From assembly GCA_948474755.1 (NCBI GenBank), contig CAOLHI010000152.1, positions 434,001-498,000 of the forward strand: a stretch of DNA of 64,000 nucleotides, given 5' to 3'. Source of the stretch: Ctenosaura bakeri. Its lineage: Eukaryota; Chordata; Lepidosauria; Squamata; Iguanidae. This document shows positions 12,619 to 24,905 of the stretch, piece after piece (positions within the stretch are counted from its first letter, which is position 1; each line of letters starts with the position of its first letter). Made by a program: the position numbers and the translations under genes. The notes under the pieces were generated by a model. That model was given only the letters and a program-made list of their open reading frames with translations. It was not told where the DNA came from and did not search any database.

Positions 12619-15600
12619 AAATCCAGTAGGCACAGCTATTTCAGCATGCAGTAGACCATATTGTACGTTTTCGCATGTGGCTCTTAAAGAAGAGCTATAT
12701 TTTTGTGGAAGGGGGGCTACTAGCAACTTTGATTCAGTACCATAATCTTGGCTGATAGAAGTTCAGATCCAGAGATTTAAAACTAAGTACATTCAACCCT
12801 TTGTTTGGATAGATGAACCTCAGTTTACTTTCTTTATGTTGGCCCAAATTTAACTGTTACTTCCAAACAAAGTAGATACATTGAATCAATGGGAACTTGG
12901 GAAGTCAACACTAATATAAGTTCAATTTATTCAATGGCTCTACTCTAGTTGGGAACATGGATATTGAAGTAAGTTTGGATCAGAACATGAACTTGACAAA
13001 ATGCTCACCTATCTCTACTTCATGCCCTAAATAGCAAAAGAATTTAGGGAAAGTATATAAAGCATTAAGGTCTAAAGGTAAATTTTTCAGGCACTGACGG
13101 AAAATATGAATTAAAACTTCAGTTGGCAGCACAGATTTTCCATAGAATGTGCTATTTAACACACATACCTATGAGCAGAGATAAAAATAATAAAACAGAT
13201 AATAGGACTATGCTAATCAGTTTCTCAAAAATGAGTACAGTTGGCTAAAAGAAACAGATCTACAATTTCAAAATCACAGACATTGCTTGCTGTTCTTGGC
13301 ATTTCACCCCTTCTATATTTAGTTCCTTTTAAAACTCTGTTAGCTCAGCTGGAATCCATCAGCATGGAGTAATCTGAAAAGTAGAGTGTGATTTTCCTGA
13401 AGGGACAATATGGCACCTACATCCTTGCTATACATCACTCTCTTCCTCTGACTGACAGTAATGTTTCATATCACCAAGATCCAAGTTGATGAGATTCAGC
13501 TAGATAGCACTGGCCAAAAGACTTTATTGCAAACCTCAGTACACTTATGGAAAGCACGTTCAATGACTCATGTGATTTTTTCCCATTAAAGATAGCAGAA
13601 GTGGCAGTTTTTGATTTCCTGCCATAGATGAAGGATTGCATTTGAGAAAGCTTGTGGAATTTCCTTCCTTGAGGGATGTATGTCCTTATTGCCAAGACTG
13701 GTATCCTCTATTTATTTAACAATGTAAATAAATGCAGACTTAAATGTGTATTTAGATAGATAGGTAAATGTAGACTTACCTATTCATTGCTACTTATCTA
13801 TTTATTCATTGTAAAAACTTTTAAACTGTTCTTTATCATATCACATTCCTGGTAATGTACAATATAATCCTTTGGGTACCAATCAAAATTAAGATTATAT
13901 TTTTCTAAGGATTTTAATACATTTTAATGCATTTCCTCTTTGAACATGTTATGTTTTATTTCTTCATGAATTGTTATGAAAACATGCTAAAAAGAAATCT
14001 TAAAGTTTGGAATGAATTCAAATTAAATATAGGGAGGAAAAAAACCCCTCAGTTTGAGGTGAACCAATTTTAAAATTGGAAACCAAAAATTGATATCTTC
14101 ATCTCTAGTCTAAATGTACCCTTATGCTTACAGTCCCAGAGTAATCCTTCCTTTGCTGTCCTCTTTTGGGAAGGAGTCTTTTGGGAGCAATGTTCTGATC
14201 ACAGGCATTTGCTGTGCACACTGCCATGGCTTATACTTGATCGAAGGCATCACATATTAGCTTAAATCAGCTGGGGATACCGAAATGTAAAATGCTAGAA
14301 CTATATTCCTCCAACCAAAATGAGGGTGAAGGAGAATAAGTTTTGACACTTGAAACTATGGAACTTTATAATAATCATATTTCTAGCAGAGCTGAAATAC
14401 AATTTCTTCTTGGAAAGGTATAGCCTATCAGCTTCAGTTTGTAGGACATGAGGGGAGGGTGACATGTATTAGAGTGCTAAAAGCATTTTGAAGTTGCTAA
14501 AACTAAGATAACCACTTATCATTCCATTATTGCCTGCAGATAATAGACTCTGTATGTTATATTTTTGTTAAAAAAAATGGCAAGTAGAGTTTTTACAGTT
14601 TCATTTCTTTATAGCTGTAAGTTGGTCAAATCAATGCGAAGCAAGAACATCTATCTTCTGTCAACATCTACTTGTTTGTTCCTGTCTTATCTCCATGTGG
14701 AATTTGAACAATTTGCTCAGTTCCAATGTTCCGGCACATACTTGATTCTTTCCTCCAGGGAACAAATGTTTATACTTTAAGAGAAGGTAAATGAACACAA
14801 TTGTGATAGAATACAGTCATCTTGTTCGTATGACCTCAGAGAAAGAGAGAGGGGGAAAAAATGAGTCTACCACCCCAAACCCAACTCTGAGCAGTTTTCC
14901 AACTCTTCAGAGGATGTTTTAGGGTGCACATTGGCTGCAGCAGATAGCAGTGATGTATTTAAGTCTGTTATTCCAAGTCTCAAGTCTCTACCTGCAAGTA
15001 AAAAGTTGAGTCTCAAGTCCTTGTAAGGTACTTTCAAGCCATGTCTTAAGTATGGTAGCCAACTTTAACAGAAAAAAGAGGTCGTGGTGGGGTATATGAG
15101 GGGGTTCAGTGGGCTTACAAGGGTCTGCAGCTTCTCAAGTGGAGAATAAGATCCCTCTTACTCTTCATTCCTCAAACTGGAGGCTTTTTTGGAAATGAAG
15201 AATAGGATTTTTCTTACTCCCCATTACTGAAGCTTTAAAAGCTTTAGAAGAATGGGTATTTCCTCTTCAAGTCTGTTCCTTAACATATTTGATGTTCCCC
15301 TCTGAGAAACAGACCCTGCACTCTGAGGGCGAGTCTTGCCTTCTGCTCTTAGGAAAAGTTTTAGAAGACCTCTCTAATATATAACAGGGACAGGCTGCAA
15401 AACAGACCTCAACCCCCCACGCCCCAGATCAAGTCCATTGCCTAACATGTCCATTGCTGTTCCCCACCAAGAAATGCACCCAGGCCTTGGGATTGAGACA
15501 GATTGGCACATGACCAGTAGGCAAAAAGAGATGGAAGCATTGTTCAATGTCATAAAACTTCTAGATGAATGGGTTATGTTACTGAACAGAATATAAATAT

Positions 15601-17606
15601 AAATATAAGTATAAATATAAATAAATATAAATAAACTGGTAGCAGAATATACAAGTCACTAGTCAAGTCTAACTTTAGTGTGTCATTTATTGCTGAGTCA
15701 AGTCTAAGTCAAGGCAATGAAGTGACAGCCTCCTGCTTCCTCTTTCTAGTCCAAATGAGGGATGTGTTCCATCAGTGAAATTATTCCTTTGCCCCTAGAC
15801 AACATTATTATTTACTAGGACATATTTTCCACCTTGCAAAGCTCTTTTCAAAAAAGGGATTAAATAATAATTTCCTAAGTTTGCAGTGTGATTTTTTTTC
15901 TTCCCAAAGTCACCTAAAAAGTATAAAGCGTACATGGAATATTGTTAGCAGCAGTTCAACCTCTGATATCTGGCAGCGGGGTGGTGAATCTGCTCCACAT
16001 TTTAGTCTAAACTTAAAAGAGATGTCCAATGTTTGGATTAAAACCCATTTTGGGGAAAAGGTCTTTGATAGCCTCTTCACTGCTTCACTGCCAAAGAAGC
16101 CACCAGCCTCCTCTGAGCTGAAATTTTTTATTTCTGAGGACCTGCTTGAGATGGCAACATTTGGTATTGTTTCAAAGGATTGTGACTTTTGACAGTTTAA
16201 CCAGTTTCTTCACCATGAATAATATTCCACACTACTGAAAGCCTCCTTAGATATGGGGTTAGTAGCAGGCTGTGTATCCTCATCAACCCTCTAGCAACAA
16301 CCTGCCAACACAAGGGTCTCTGCTCCCCACCATCAAACAATACCATGGATTGTATTGACACAACACCTACTTTTTTATGGCTGTCATTTGTTCTAGCTGA
16401 AGAGCATTGCATATGTTCAACTGAGTCTAGCTAATCAATTACCTCTTGTCCTTCAATAAGGAACTTTGGGGAAAAAAATGAAAACCTGCCCTCTGCACAA
16501 GAACATTGCAACAAAGCAAAATAAAATGACATATTGAAAAATCTATAAGCCAATTCTAGGTAAGGATAAGCATTTCTCAAATCCCACTGCTTTCATTAGG
16601 AAGGAGTTTAAAGTCAGCTTAACTCTCCAGATGAAATGAATCAGTCTTGTTTGGCTCAGTCCTGTGTATATATACTCAAAGGAATTCACATGGAATTCAA
16701 ACACACATCTTTCATAGGATTTCACAAAGGACTACAAACCTGTAATGTTTCCTTTGTATTAAGTTTCACTTGTTTCCATGGGCTTTTCCCCTTAATAGGT
16801 ACAGCCTAAATTTTTTAAAGATAATGCCCAGTATTGGAGTATGTTAAGTGAATTTTCACTCAAAGTAAGGATGATTAGTAGGATCAAACTGGTTGTTATC
16901 TTCAGGAAATACTAATTCCAAAGAAATGTAATTCCATTCTCATCAACTAGATTTTATGTCAAGACAAACCTGATTCATGTTGGCTCTAGAAATTTGGAAA
17001 ACACATTTCTGCTTTTATGGAAAAAACACTTGTAGAATGCACCCTTTTGATCTGTTACCATTCAGAGAAGCTGGCCCATTAAGCTTATCTGCTAATGGAG
17101 CTTACATTTTACTGTCCTTTTTCATGGTCCCACATGGCCAAGAGAGGAGTGGCAATTGACTGCATTAAGATCCCTCCAAACCAACTGAACTACAATAGAA
17201 ATAACATTGGAAACAATGTGACTAACATCAATTTCCTTCTGCTGCATGATTTGCGAACATCTTTTGCCTGATGAAGAAGCCAAACTTGCATGATGTATTT
17301 TGTGCGTGTTGATTGGGCAACAAAGGTTTCCCTCTTTTGTGGATATTGAATTTCATTTTATTTTACTTGCTACCTGTTACACACCTGTAGAAAAGGTAGA
17401 GTAAATCATTTGACCTTTTAAAATATACACATTAAAAAGCAGTAGAGGAAAAATGAGTTCAAATTCTTTAAATAGGTGAATAGGAGTCAGTGTAAATAAA
17501 TCACTTAATTACAAACAATGTATGCCTGTATTTTGAAAGCATACAAGCCCCCAGTTGAAAACTGAACAAGTATATGAATTTCAGAAGACATTAGGAAACA
17601 TTCACC
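12619..17606. other. AT-rich non-coding DNA
   Basis: No gene or well-preserved repeat recognised. An (AATAT/AAATAT)-type simple repeat lies at about 15590-15640. Confidence 0.55.
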
Positions 17607-17610
17607 AAAA

Positions 17611-17654
<44 letters not shown>

Positions 17655-17665
17655 AAAAAAAATAA
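17607..17665 (+). repeat. (AAAG)n microsatellite
   Basis: About twelve uninterrupted copies of the tetranucleotide AAAG, followed by a short A-run. Confidence 0.98.
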
Positions 17666-18773
17666 TTGCATAAAACAATCGCTGTTGATAAACTTTCACT
17701 TTGCACAGACCAAAACAGGACAATCAATTATCATTACTTTGCAGGATATCTCCCTCTTTGTATCTCTCCTCAGTATTTAGGCAGAGACACAAATGGGAAA
17801 GAACAAACAAAGGAAATATCTTAATGGGTTTACATTTCAACTATTTGACCTAAGCTTTAATAGAAGAGAGCAGAAAAAAGTCAGCTCCTGAACTTATGTC
17901 ACGTAACCTTTAGATGGTTATTAAGAACATTAGTTTAAAAACTGCTAGCATAGAAAAATCAGCATTAACATGGCACAGTAATGCCTGAAGGGTTACAGTT
18001 TACTATATATACATATACATATACATATACATATATATATTCATGCAAAACAAGTAATGAAACAATCTGTTCCATGGTGGCTATATGTGTATTTGTTATT
18101 AGTGAAGAGAAGCAGGGTAGAGTGTATGAAAATCTGGTTAATCAAACTTCCTTTATATTGCTTTAGATAACAACATATTGAATGTAATATGTACAAGTAA
18201 TAGTATTGCCTGATTCGAGAAAGAAATCTCATTTGTGAGAAAGGGCAGAATTTTTCTTCTTACCAGCAAGATGGGGAAAGCTACATCTCTAGAGAGGTGT
18301 TTTGTTTTAGTTTTATTTTATTTTATTTGCGTTTGGATGTAACATTTTTGGGCAAATTTTACACATGTTGTAAATTGGATAGCTAGACTATGATGGCTGA
18401 TTCCTGGTTCCATAGGTCTTATGGGATGTTTGTATCCAGGCCTTTTGTATTTCTTGTGAATATGCGTTGCTTCATGTAGGTGAAAGATAGTGTACTGATC
18501 TATTTTGGAAGAAATTTCAGATATCTCAGTGAAAAGTAAAAGTTTTCTTGTCCTACTTGCACTAGCGATGACAACTGCCACAAACTTTTATGTCAAAATT
18601 AAGAATTGTGCAAATATTCTTCACATTACCCCCTATAATACATTCATTTGGAGGGCATAGCAATGTTCTGTCCATTCTGTGGACAGTCAGGGGGCTGCAT
18701 TGTCCTCCCAGGGAAGCCATGAACAACTGAATAAATGTTAGGAGCTTTTACAATTGAAACAGAAAAAGAAGCA
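17666..18773. other. AT-rich non-coding DNA
   Basis: No gene recognised. A TATACA-type simple repeat spans about 18003-18041. Confidence 0.55.
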
Positions 18774-18774
18774 C

Positions 18775-18827
<53 letters not shown>

Positions 18828-18830
18828 CAG
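18774..18830 (+). repeat. (GAAA)n microsatellite
   Basis: About twelve copies of the tetranucleotide GAAA, followed by degenerate GACA units. Same purine strand as the array at 17.6 kb. Confidence 0.98.
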
Positions 18831-20200
18831 ACAAATTTATACAGAATTATGCCGATAATGTAATAGAAATGTGTATAGTTAGTTATTTCTACCTTCTCCC
18901 CAAATCTGAAGACTTCTGATGAACAATGTTAAATAACTGTTTGATGCACTTTAGGGTTTTAAATCTTCAGTTAAGTCTTCCGGGTCCACAACAAGAAGAG
19001 ATATTTAAAGGGTGTTCGTAGTAAAGAAAAGGTTAAGAACTATTGGACTAGATATATCTTTGGTCTGATCAGACTTGGATTTTCTTATGTTCTTGTGTTT
19101 GTACAATATAAATGTTTGTAAAGCTTGATGTTTGTAACATATAAATAGTTGAGGCAACACAAATTTTCTTGTATTCACTGTCAGACTGGAGTGTTTTAGC
19201 TTAAGTGCAACATCTGTAGACCATTGAGAATGAACAATATAACCATTAAACAAACTATGATTTAGGACAGTTCATTCATTCTGATCCCTCTTCTACATGA
19301 GAACTATGTAACAGTTCTTTCACCAAACAGACAGGTCCTGGAATCTTATATGAGTTTGAACTAGAAGAATTCATGCTGTGTGCAGATTTACCTAATTAAA
19401 ATTTTAAACATAGCTACCCTATGATCTGTAAAGCAATTCCCAATCAATGAAGTGTGTTAATTACATGAGATGCTTTTATAATGGAAGATTTAATTGCAAT
19501 ATACTTAACTCCCTATTGGCAATAATGCTCAATCTAAAATATGACTAATGTGAAAGATAAACTGTTTTGATTATGAAAAAATGTATTTATTATGCCATTA
19601 AAATGCTATGTTAGTAAGCACCGAAGCCCCTTTCAAATTAGATCACCTTATAGCTTCATATACCCTTCTGCAATATTGCAGAAGACAACAAGATTACATA
19701 GAGGCTCCTCTGAAGAAATACTAGGGATCATCTCATTCCATTTTACAGGTTCTGGGTACTGGATGCAATTCAAACTTAGTCATATTTAGAATGAAATAAT
19801 TGAGACTTCTCTACAATGGGACTTCTCTAAATATGGCTACATCTGGATCCAACTCAGTTATTTCTTTTTTTAAAAAAACTATTTATTAAATTGTAAAGCA
19901 TAACATCCACAAATTTCAATTACTCAAACAACATCTGGATCAATCTCACTAACCTTGCACAAGCACTACACTAGTTACTAGAGTTGTTCTGATATTACCT
20001 GGACCCACATGGTAAGCAGCACTGCAAGGGAGTGTGCAAGTTTTGATGGCCTCCATGGCTAGGAGGCCAGAGGACATTGTCCTTGGTGCAGGGTGCCAAG
20101 ATGCTGCACATGTTGGGGACAGAGCCCGAGACAAATTAAGCTCTGCCCACTTTTTCACATGCCTCTTTGATAGTCTCTTCTTGGTAAGATCCTTGTTGAA
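18831..20200. other. Non-coding DNA, GC rising towards the Copia region
   Basis: No gene recognised. From about 19980 onwards the base composition becomes more GC-rich and continues into unidentified sequence flanking the Copia fragments. Confidence 0.5.
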
Positions 20201-20405
20201 TTCATAGTTGGTTGCTGGTAGGGTCAGAACAGAGAATAGAACTGGCTTCCCAGTGCCCAATGATGGCCATTTCTGCAGAGGGCGAGGGAATCGCCCCATG
20301 CCGGTACTTACCGGACCTTTGGGCTCGACGCTTGGGTCCAGGCTGGTCTGGAGCAGTGCGTGGCCACTGCTCCGCACTGCTCCAGGGATGAAAATTGTGG
20401 CTTCT

Positions 20406-20430
20406 GGTTGGTGGAGGCTCTCCACCAACC
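20406..20430. repeat. Perfect 11-bp inverted repeat
   Basis: GGTTGGTGGAG at 20406-20416 and its exact complement at 20420-20430 are separated by three bases. This is a tight potential hairpin inside GC-rich unidentified DNA beside the inverted Copia fragment. Confidence 0.9.
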
Positions 20431-20474
20431 ACTGAAGCTCGCCAGCCTAAAGCCCACCCCTGGCAGATCGCAGG

Positions 20475-20645
20475 CTCACACTGGCTCAGCACTCGCCCTT
20501 CCCAATATGTTCACACTCAGGGCAATATCTGGCCGACAAGTCTCGGCTAAGTACAAGAGACTCCCAACAACAGATTGATACAGCTGTTTGTCTGAAAACA
20601 GTTCACCACCAATATTCTTTACAAAACCAGGAACCACTGGCATTT
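20475..20645 (-). pseudogene. Ty1/Copia reverse transcriptase C-terminal fragment (inverted)
   Basis: Minus-strand translation gives the characteristic Copia block near the RT C-terminus: a YQSVVGSLLYLAETCRPDIA motif followed by a SVNIL helix. The homology stops at about 20475. The next part of a Copia polyprotein (the start of the RNase H linker, VKRVLRYPKGT) is found on the opposite strand at about 21370. The two pieces are therefore neighbouring parts of one Copia frame, separated by an inversion or by recombination between copies. Confidence 0.8.
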
Positions 20646-20902
20646 TTACAGCTCCCTGCTGCTGCTGACTCCTTACCTCTCAACACTCAAACCCACAATA
20701 GCAAAATCAATCAAAGAAGGAATCAACTAAGAAGGAGGATCCAAGCAAAGTGGATATTAACCATTTCTGCATGGGCTTAAAGAAACAGTGCAGAGTGTCC
20801 TCCAGAAAGGACGTCTGCACCTGGGAGCAGACTGGGCCGGACCTACTTACTGTAGATCCACTCCTCAGCCCACTCCCAAATGACCTGAAGTGGTCATCCA
20901 GT

Positions 20903-20944
20903 GTGCTTTTGAAAGACCGCTTGAAAGAGGTCTTTCAAAAGCAC
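20903..20944. repeat. Perfect 16-bp inverted repeat
   Basis: GTGCTTTTGAAAGACC at 20903-20918 is exactly complementary to 20929-20944, with a 10-base spacer. It lies in unidentified sequence (20650-21000) between the inverted RT fragment and the Copia gag fragment. Confidence 0.95.
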
Positions 20945-21000
20945 GGAGCATGCCACTCTGTTCCTGCGCTCTGGTGCAGATTTAACTCCTGGAATTCCTG

Positions 21001-21356
21001 TTAGGCAACATTTGACAGAGCTGTCAGATCTTTTTGCTGCCTTGCGTGAAAGAGACAAAGTTTTGGATGAAAGTGACAAGGTGTTTTGTATCCTGAATTC
21101 CCTGGACTCCAGCTGGGAGATGGTGGTTGCTTCGTTGGAATCGATTCCAGAGCGAGATCGGACGGTATCCTTGGTGGCGGCCAGGCTGCTGGAGGAAGAA
21201 GAAAAGTGAGTCAGAAGGAATGTGGTGCCTCCCACACAGGCGTCTGTGGCTGCAGAGTCAAGCGCTGGGAAGAAAGCAACTCAGGCTGGTGAGTCCAGGC
21301 AGGAGGGGCTGGTGAGAGACCACACTGGCAAAAGGTGCTACCGCTGTGCTGAGCCT
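21001..21356 (+). pseudogene. Ty1/Copia gag fragment with half a zinc knuckle
   Basis: The plus-strand frame shows the typical Copia Gag C-terminal helices: a LTELSDLFAAL segment, then a FCILNSLDSSWEMVV-like block (family pattern: LLxSLPxSYE), then an ERDRTVSLVAARLLEEE helix. A TGA at 21207-21209 breaks the frame, which otherwise continues in the same phase to a basic stretch and KRCYRC, the first two cysteines of a CCHC knuckle. The remaining His and Cys are lost at the junction near 21357, where RNase H sequence begins. The N-terminal part of Gag is absent. Confidence 0.7.
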
Positions 21357-22013
21357 TTTCAATATCACTGGCAAGGTGTGAAGAGAGTGCTGAGATACCC
21401 GAAAGGTACTATGGGTTACTGTTTGTGTATAACTCCTGTACAAGTGCCAGAACTTGTGTGCTACTCTGATAGTGATTTTGCAGAGGATGTTACAGACCGC
21501 AAAAGCACTTCTGGTTATGTTGTAAAATACAATGGGTCTGTGGTTGATTGGAAAGCCAAGAAGCAAGGTTCTGTTGCAGTTTCCACTGCTGAGGCAGAGT
21601 TTGCTAGCCTGTCTGCCTTATGCAATGAGTTAGTATGGTTTCTACAGCTACTGAAAGATTTAAATGTGTCGGTAAATGTACCTGTGCAAACATACAATGA
21701 TTCCCAAGCTTGTATTCAAATGGCTGTAAGCAACAGAGTGAAATCGAGGATGAAGCATGTTGATTTCTGGTATAAAAATGTGAAAGAGTGTGTGCAAAAC
21801 AAAATGATTACTCTGTCCTATATTTCTTCTGAAGAGAATGTGGCTGATGTGTGTACTAAGCCTTTGTCTCCTGTTGTACATGGTCAAATGCTTAGCAGAT
21901 TGGGACTGTCGGGTCCTACGGTTGCTGATGGTCATGCCGCTCCGCAGACAAGAAGGGGACTGTTAAAGTGTGAGGAAAGAGTTAATGGTCTTGTCGCTAC
22001 GCTGCTCCTATAG
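21222..22013 (+). CDS. Chimeric Copia frame: Gag knuckle fused to RNase H
   Basis: The 263-codon open frame joins the Gag zinc-knuckle start (about residues 1-45) directly to the end of RT and the whole Copia RNase H. Recognisable RNase H blocks are YSDSDFAEDVTDRKSTSGY (first catalytic Asp), VAVSTAEAEF (catalytic Glu), the NDSQACIQMA region, RMKHVDFWY, and the C-terminal ADVCTKPL. Protease, integrase and most of RT have been removed by an internal deletion. The stop codon lies 50 bp inside the 3' LTR. It is a remnant without transposition function, although the RNase H part itself is intact by eye. Confidence 0.85.
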   Translation: MVPPTQASVAAESSAGKKATQAGESRQEGLVRDHTGKRCYRCAEPFQYHWQGVKRVLRYPKGTMGYCLCITPVQVPELVCYSDSDFAEDVTDRKSTSGYVVKYNGSVVDWKAKKQGSVAVSTAEAEFASLSALCNELVWFLQLLKDLNVSVNVPVQTYNDSQACIQMAVSNRVKSRMKHVDFWYKNVKECVQNKMITLSYISSEENVADVCTKPLSPVVHGQMLSRLGLSGPTVADGHAAPQTRRGLLKCEERVNGLVATLLL

Positions 22014-22491
22014 CAACTGTAACTGTAAATAAATCGCTTCTATTGCACAGGGTCAGTGTGACCCAGGTTCTCCTGAGAAAGTAGCTCTCATATGTTTACT
22101 TCCGCCAAGATCACACAGCTGTGTGTTTTGGTTGTTCCTATTATGTCTACACATGTAATGTTTCACACGGAGCGCAGCTGTGAAAACATGTTATTGGTTT
22201 GCTGTGTATGTTTGCTACATAAGAGGCTGTTTGAGAAAAGTCTCTGTTCTGTTCTGTGTGCTCTTATGCTGTGCGTGTTTCACTCGTCTGTGAAACATGG
22301 CGTGTATTCTTAGCCGCTTGTTTTATTGCTTTACTACCCACAATAAAGCTTAATAGTTAATAAGACCCAGTGGCTGTGTGGCTATCTTTTTTCCTGGCAG
22401 CAGGATGGAACTCTGCTGGGCAGCGCAGTGAGCTTTACTGTGGGGCTTGTTTGTTTTAAATAAGTTCCCCGGGATTTTTCCGACACTAACA
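21961..22491 (+). repeat. Ty1/Copia 3' LTR (complete)
   Basis: A polypurine tract (AGAAGGGGAC, 21951-21960) is followed directly by TGTTA, and the LTR closes with TAACA at 22487-22491, a perfect 5-bp terminal inverted repeat with TG/CA ends. Inside are a TATA-like TACATAAG at about 22216-22223 and the poly(A) signal AATAAA at 22342-22347. Length is 531 bp. No matching 5' LTR is present in the window, so the element is 5'-truncated or rearranged. Confidence 0.88.
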
Positions 22492-22642
22492 ATGCCTCTA
22501 CACCTTTTGTAAATGCCAGTGTGGATGATGATGCAGGTTCTCAGGAATGGCTGTGTGTGTGTGTGTTAGAATAAGCCCATAGGACAGCTAGGGACCGCCA
22601 CTGAGAGTTCTGGGGGGAATTTGGGGGGGGACATGCCTCCTA

Positions 22643-22885
22643 TTGCTCAAGGGATATAATGTGGGCGCTATGCAAATACCTCTTAGTTATTGTTTTGTTC
22701 AGATGACATACCAAGTTTCATATTTGCCACAAAGGCCTTCTGGTGCTCAAAGGATTAGTCAGCAGCCATCCACTAGTTTTTATAGTGGAATGGCTTATGA
22801 GGTGCAGGGATCTTGCAACCAGTGCCCATGCAAATTCCAGTATGAATGTTCAATTTGTTGTGGATCACATGCCTTTTGGAACTAG
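22643..22885 (+). pseudogene. DIRS/Ngaro ORF1 C-terminal zinc-finger remnant
   Basis: The short open frame ends with the pattern CNQCPCKFQYECSICCGSHAF. It corresponds to the two zinc-binding motifs at the end of ORF1 in copy 1 (residues after the CWEFGT segment), with one His replaced by Glu. The N-terminal part is unrecognisable. Confidence 0.6.
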
Positions 22886-23034
22886 CCAAAAGAAAAAGGT
22901 ATAGGAGGGTTTAAGGAAAAGCAGTCAACTAAGTTGAGATCTGGAGCCAAAAGAGGTCCTGCCCAATTAAGTTAGACAGGCTGGAGGTACTTCTGGTTGA
23001 TGATCAGCTTGGAGGAAGTTGTTAAGGACAAGAT

Positions 23035-23548
23035 TCATAATGAAGTTGCAGAAGGGAGGGTAGGAGGTCCTTCAAGTCTCCTCCTGTGCCAAATTTGAGG
23101 GTATTAACTTTGGGAGTATTTCCCAGGAAAACACTTGGTTAATACAAGATTATTTTCCATGTGTCCTATCCTAAGGAGGAGTTAGTTAACAATGCCATCC
23201 CTATGGAATTTGCACAACACATTATACGTCCTTTGACACTGTGCTATGTGAGGTGCATAGGAATGGAGTCAGAGCTAATTTGGCAAAAGGTGACATTAGG
23301 TTGGATTTCATTTTCTTCCAGTTCATGGTAGGGATTTTGAGTTGATGGGCTTTTCTTTTGAAGACTTCTTTTACCTGGACTGGGATTTTCCTATGGGGTG
23401 CTTGGTATCCTTTTCTGCTTTTGAAAAGTTCGATTCTTTCTTTGAGTGGGTCCCTAAGCTTAAGTTAAGGCACAAGGGAATGATCTGTTACTGTGATGAT
23501 TTTATTTATTTATTGGTTAATCTGGAACAGGGTAATGAGACTTCATAA
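23035..23548 (+). pseudogene. DIRS/Ngaro reverse transcriptase remnant
   Basis: Pieces of the RT remain in several frames: an EGRVGGP segment near 23045, then a 68-codon frame (23342-23548) with FFYLDWDFPMGC and the polymerase box YCDDF (family pattern YxDDF). The segment between them is full of stops. Inactive. Confidence 0.75.
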
Positions 23549-23682
23549 TGAGACAATTTTATTCCCTAACAGAGTAGTTAGGTAGACCTCTACTGCATAA
23601 GAAAATGGAAGGACCAAGTACGTATTTAGTTTCCCTGGGTATTGAGATAGATACCACAGTGTTGAAAAAGCTGTGGATCTAA

Positions 23683-24389
23683 ATGGAGGGATGTCTTGAG
23701 TTTCTTGGTCTTAGAAATGACACTCCTAGGGAATTTCAGGAGCTCATTAGCCATCTAAATTTTGCCTGTAGGGTTGTTGCTCCTGGTGGGGTCTCTTTAA
23801 GGCAGCTCTGTGATGCTATTGCTGCTGTAAAACCCTATAATTCAATTAGGCTGACACATGGAATAAGGGAGGATTTCAAGGTCTGGAAGGAGTTTTTTGC
23901 ATCTTTCAAGGAGACTTCTTTTTACAGGGATGAGTTGCATATTTGGGAGACATTGAGGATGTCAGATGTAGCTGGGTCCATAAGGTTTGGAGTTTATTTT
24001 CATGGACAATGGTGGGCTGAAGTATGGCCTGAAGAGTGGGCTAGGATTAGTTTGTTGACAAATTTTATTGTTTTTTCTCCAATTGTGATAGCTGCTCAGA
24101 TTTGGGCGGAGAAGTTGGCTAATGCCTCTGTCCATTTCTTGTGTGATAACATAGCTGTTATACAGGTTATCAACTCTATGTCCTACAAAACCCCATGAGT
24201 CATGAATCTTGTCAGGATCTTTGTTTTGCAGTATCTTTGCTTCAATATTTTATGACCTTCCATGTGGCTGATGTGGATAATGGGATACCTGATGCTCTTT
24301 CCTGCCAACAGATGGAGTTCATTGGACAACAGGCTCAAGATGCAGAGTCCTGTCAATTTCCAATACCCATAGACTTATGGAGTCTTTAA
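23683..24389 (+). pseudogene. DIRS/Ngaro RT thumb and RNase H remnant
   Basis: The frame 23683-24198 shows the REFQELISHLNFACRVVAPGG block that links RT and RNase H in DIRS-like elements, then RNase H with SDVAGSIRFGVYF (first Asp) and HFLCDNIAVIQVIN (later Asp). The usual catalytic Glu position reads FIVFSPI, so it appears lost. A frameshift at about 24195 leads to a second frame containing the FHVADVDNGIPDALS motif and the IPIDLWSL end, which matches the end of the RNase H frame in copy 1. Confidence 0.8.
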
Positions 24390-24399
24390 AGGGTGAGTT

Positions 24400-24905
24400 G
24401 TCCAAGCTGTTGATCTTTCATTAGCTCACAGTACTAGAAATAGTTGTCAGAAGATGAAAGTGAGTTTAAGTCTTTTAGGCTGGATGATGAGCTGCAAGCC
24501 ACTTAGCCCATTCCAGCTAAACATAATTTGCACTATGGTATATCTTTGGGGGCAGGAGATTGGTGCCACAGTCCATCAGCACTAGATTGTTAGCAGTGGC
24601 CTTTGACTCTAGGGCACAGGGAGTTAAAGATAATATGGGTGATTTTAGGATTCACAAGGCCTTGGGGGTGGGGGTCGTCCAGTAGAAAAGATGGATATCT
24701 GATGGATGTGAATAGATATTTCTAAATTCTTTATTGGTTTAGGGGATGTTTGGCCTGTGCTTTGTGTATATCAATATAAGGCTGGTCTGTTTCATGTTGA
24801 CTGCATTCTTTGGGGTCTTCTCAGTAAGTGAATTGGTTGCATCATGCAAAGATAATATCTCAGAACTTTGGTCTTTAGGGACCTGGTTCTGTCTGAAAAA
24901 TAGAC
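24400..24905 (+). pseudogene. Tyrosine recombinase N-terminal remnant (copy 2)
   Basis: Scattered frames match the recombinase of copy 1: an AVAFDSRAQG segment plus DFRIHKAL, and near 24800-24850 FFGVFSVSELVAS. The last corresponds to the active-site arginine I block, in which the arginine has become Ser. The C-terminal half with HxxR and the Tyr nucleophile is absent. Confidence 0.6.

Noticed and set aside
17505..17723. Minus-strand open frame with repeated Phe-Leu-Ser residues
   Set aside because: It is the translation of the (AAAG)n microsatellite.
20280..20320. ACTTACCGG-containing stretch that recalled the 5' end of U1 snRNA
   Set aside because: Only a few bases match; the rest of U1 is absent.
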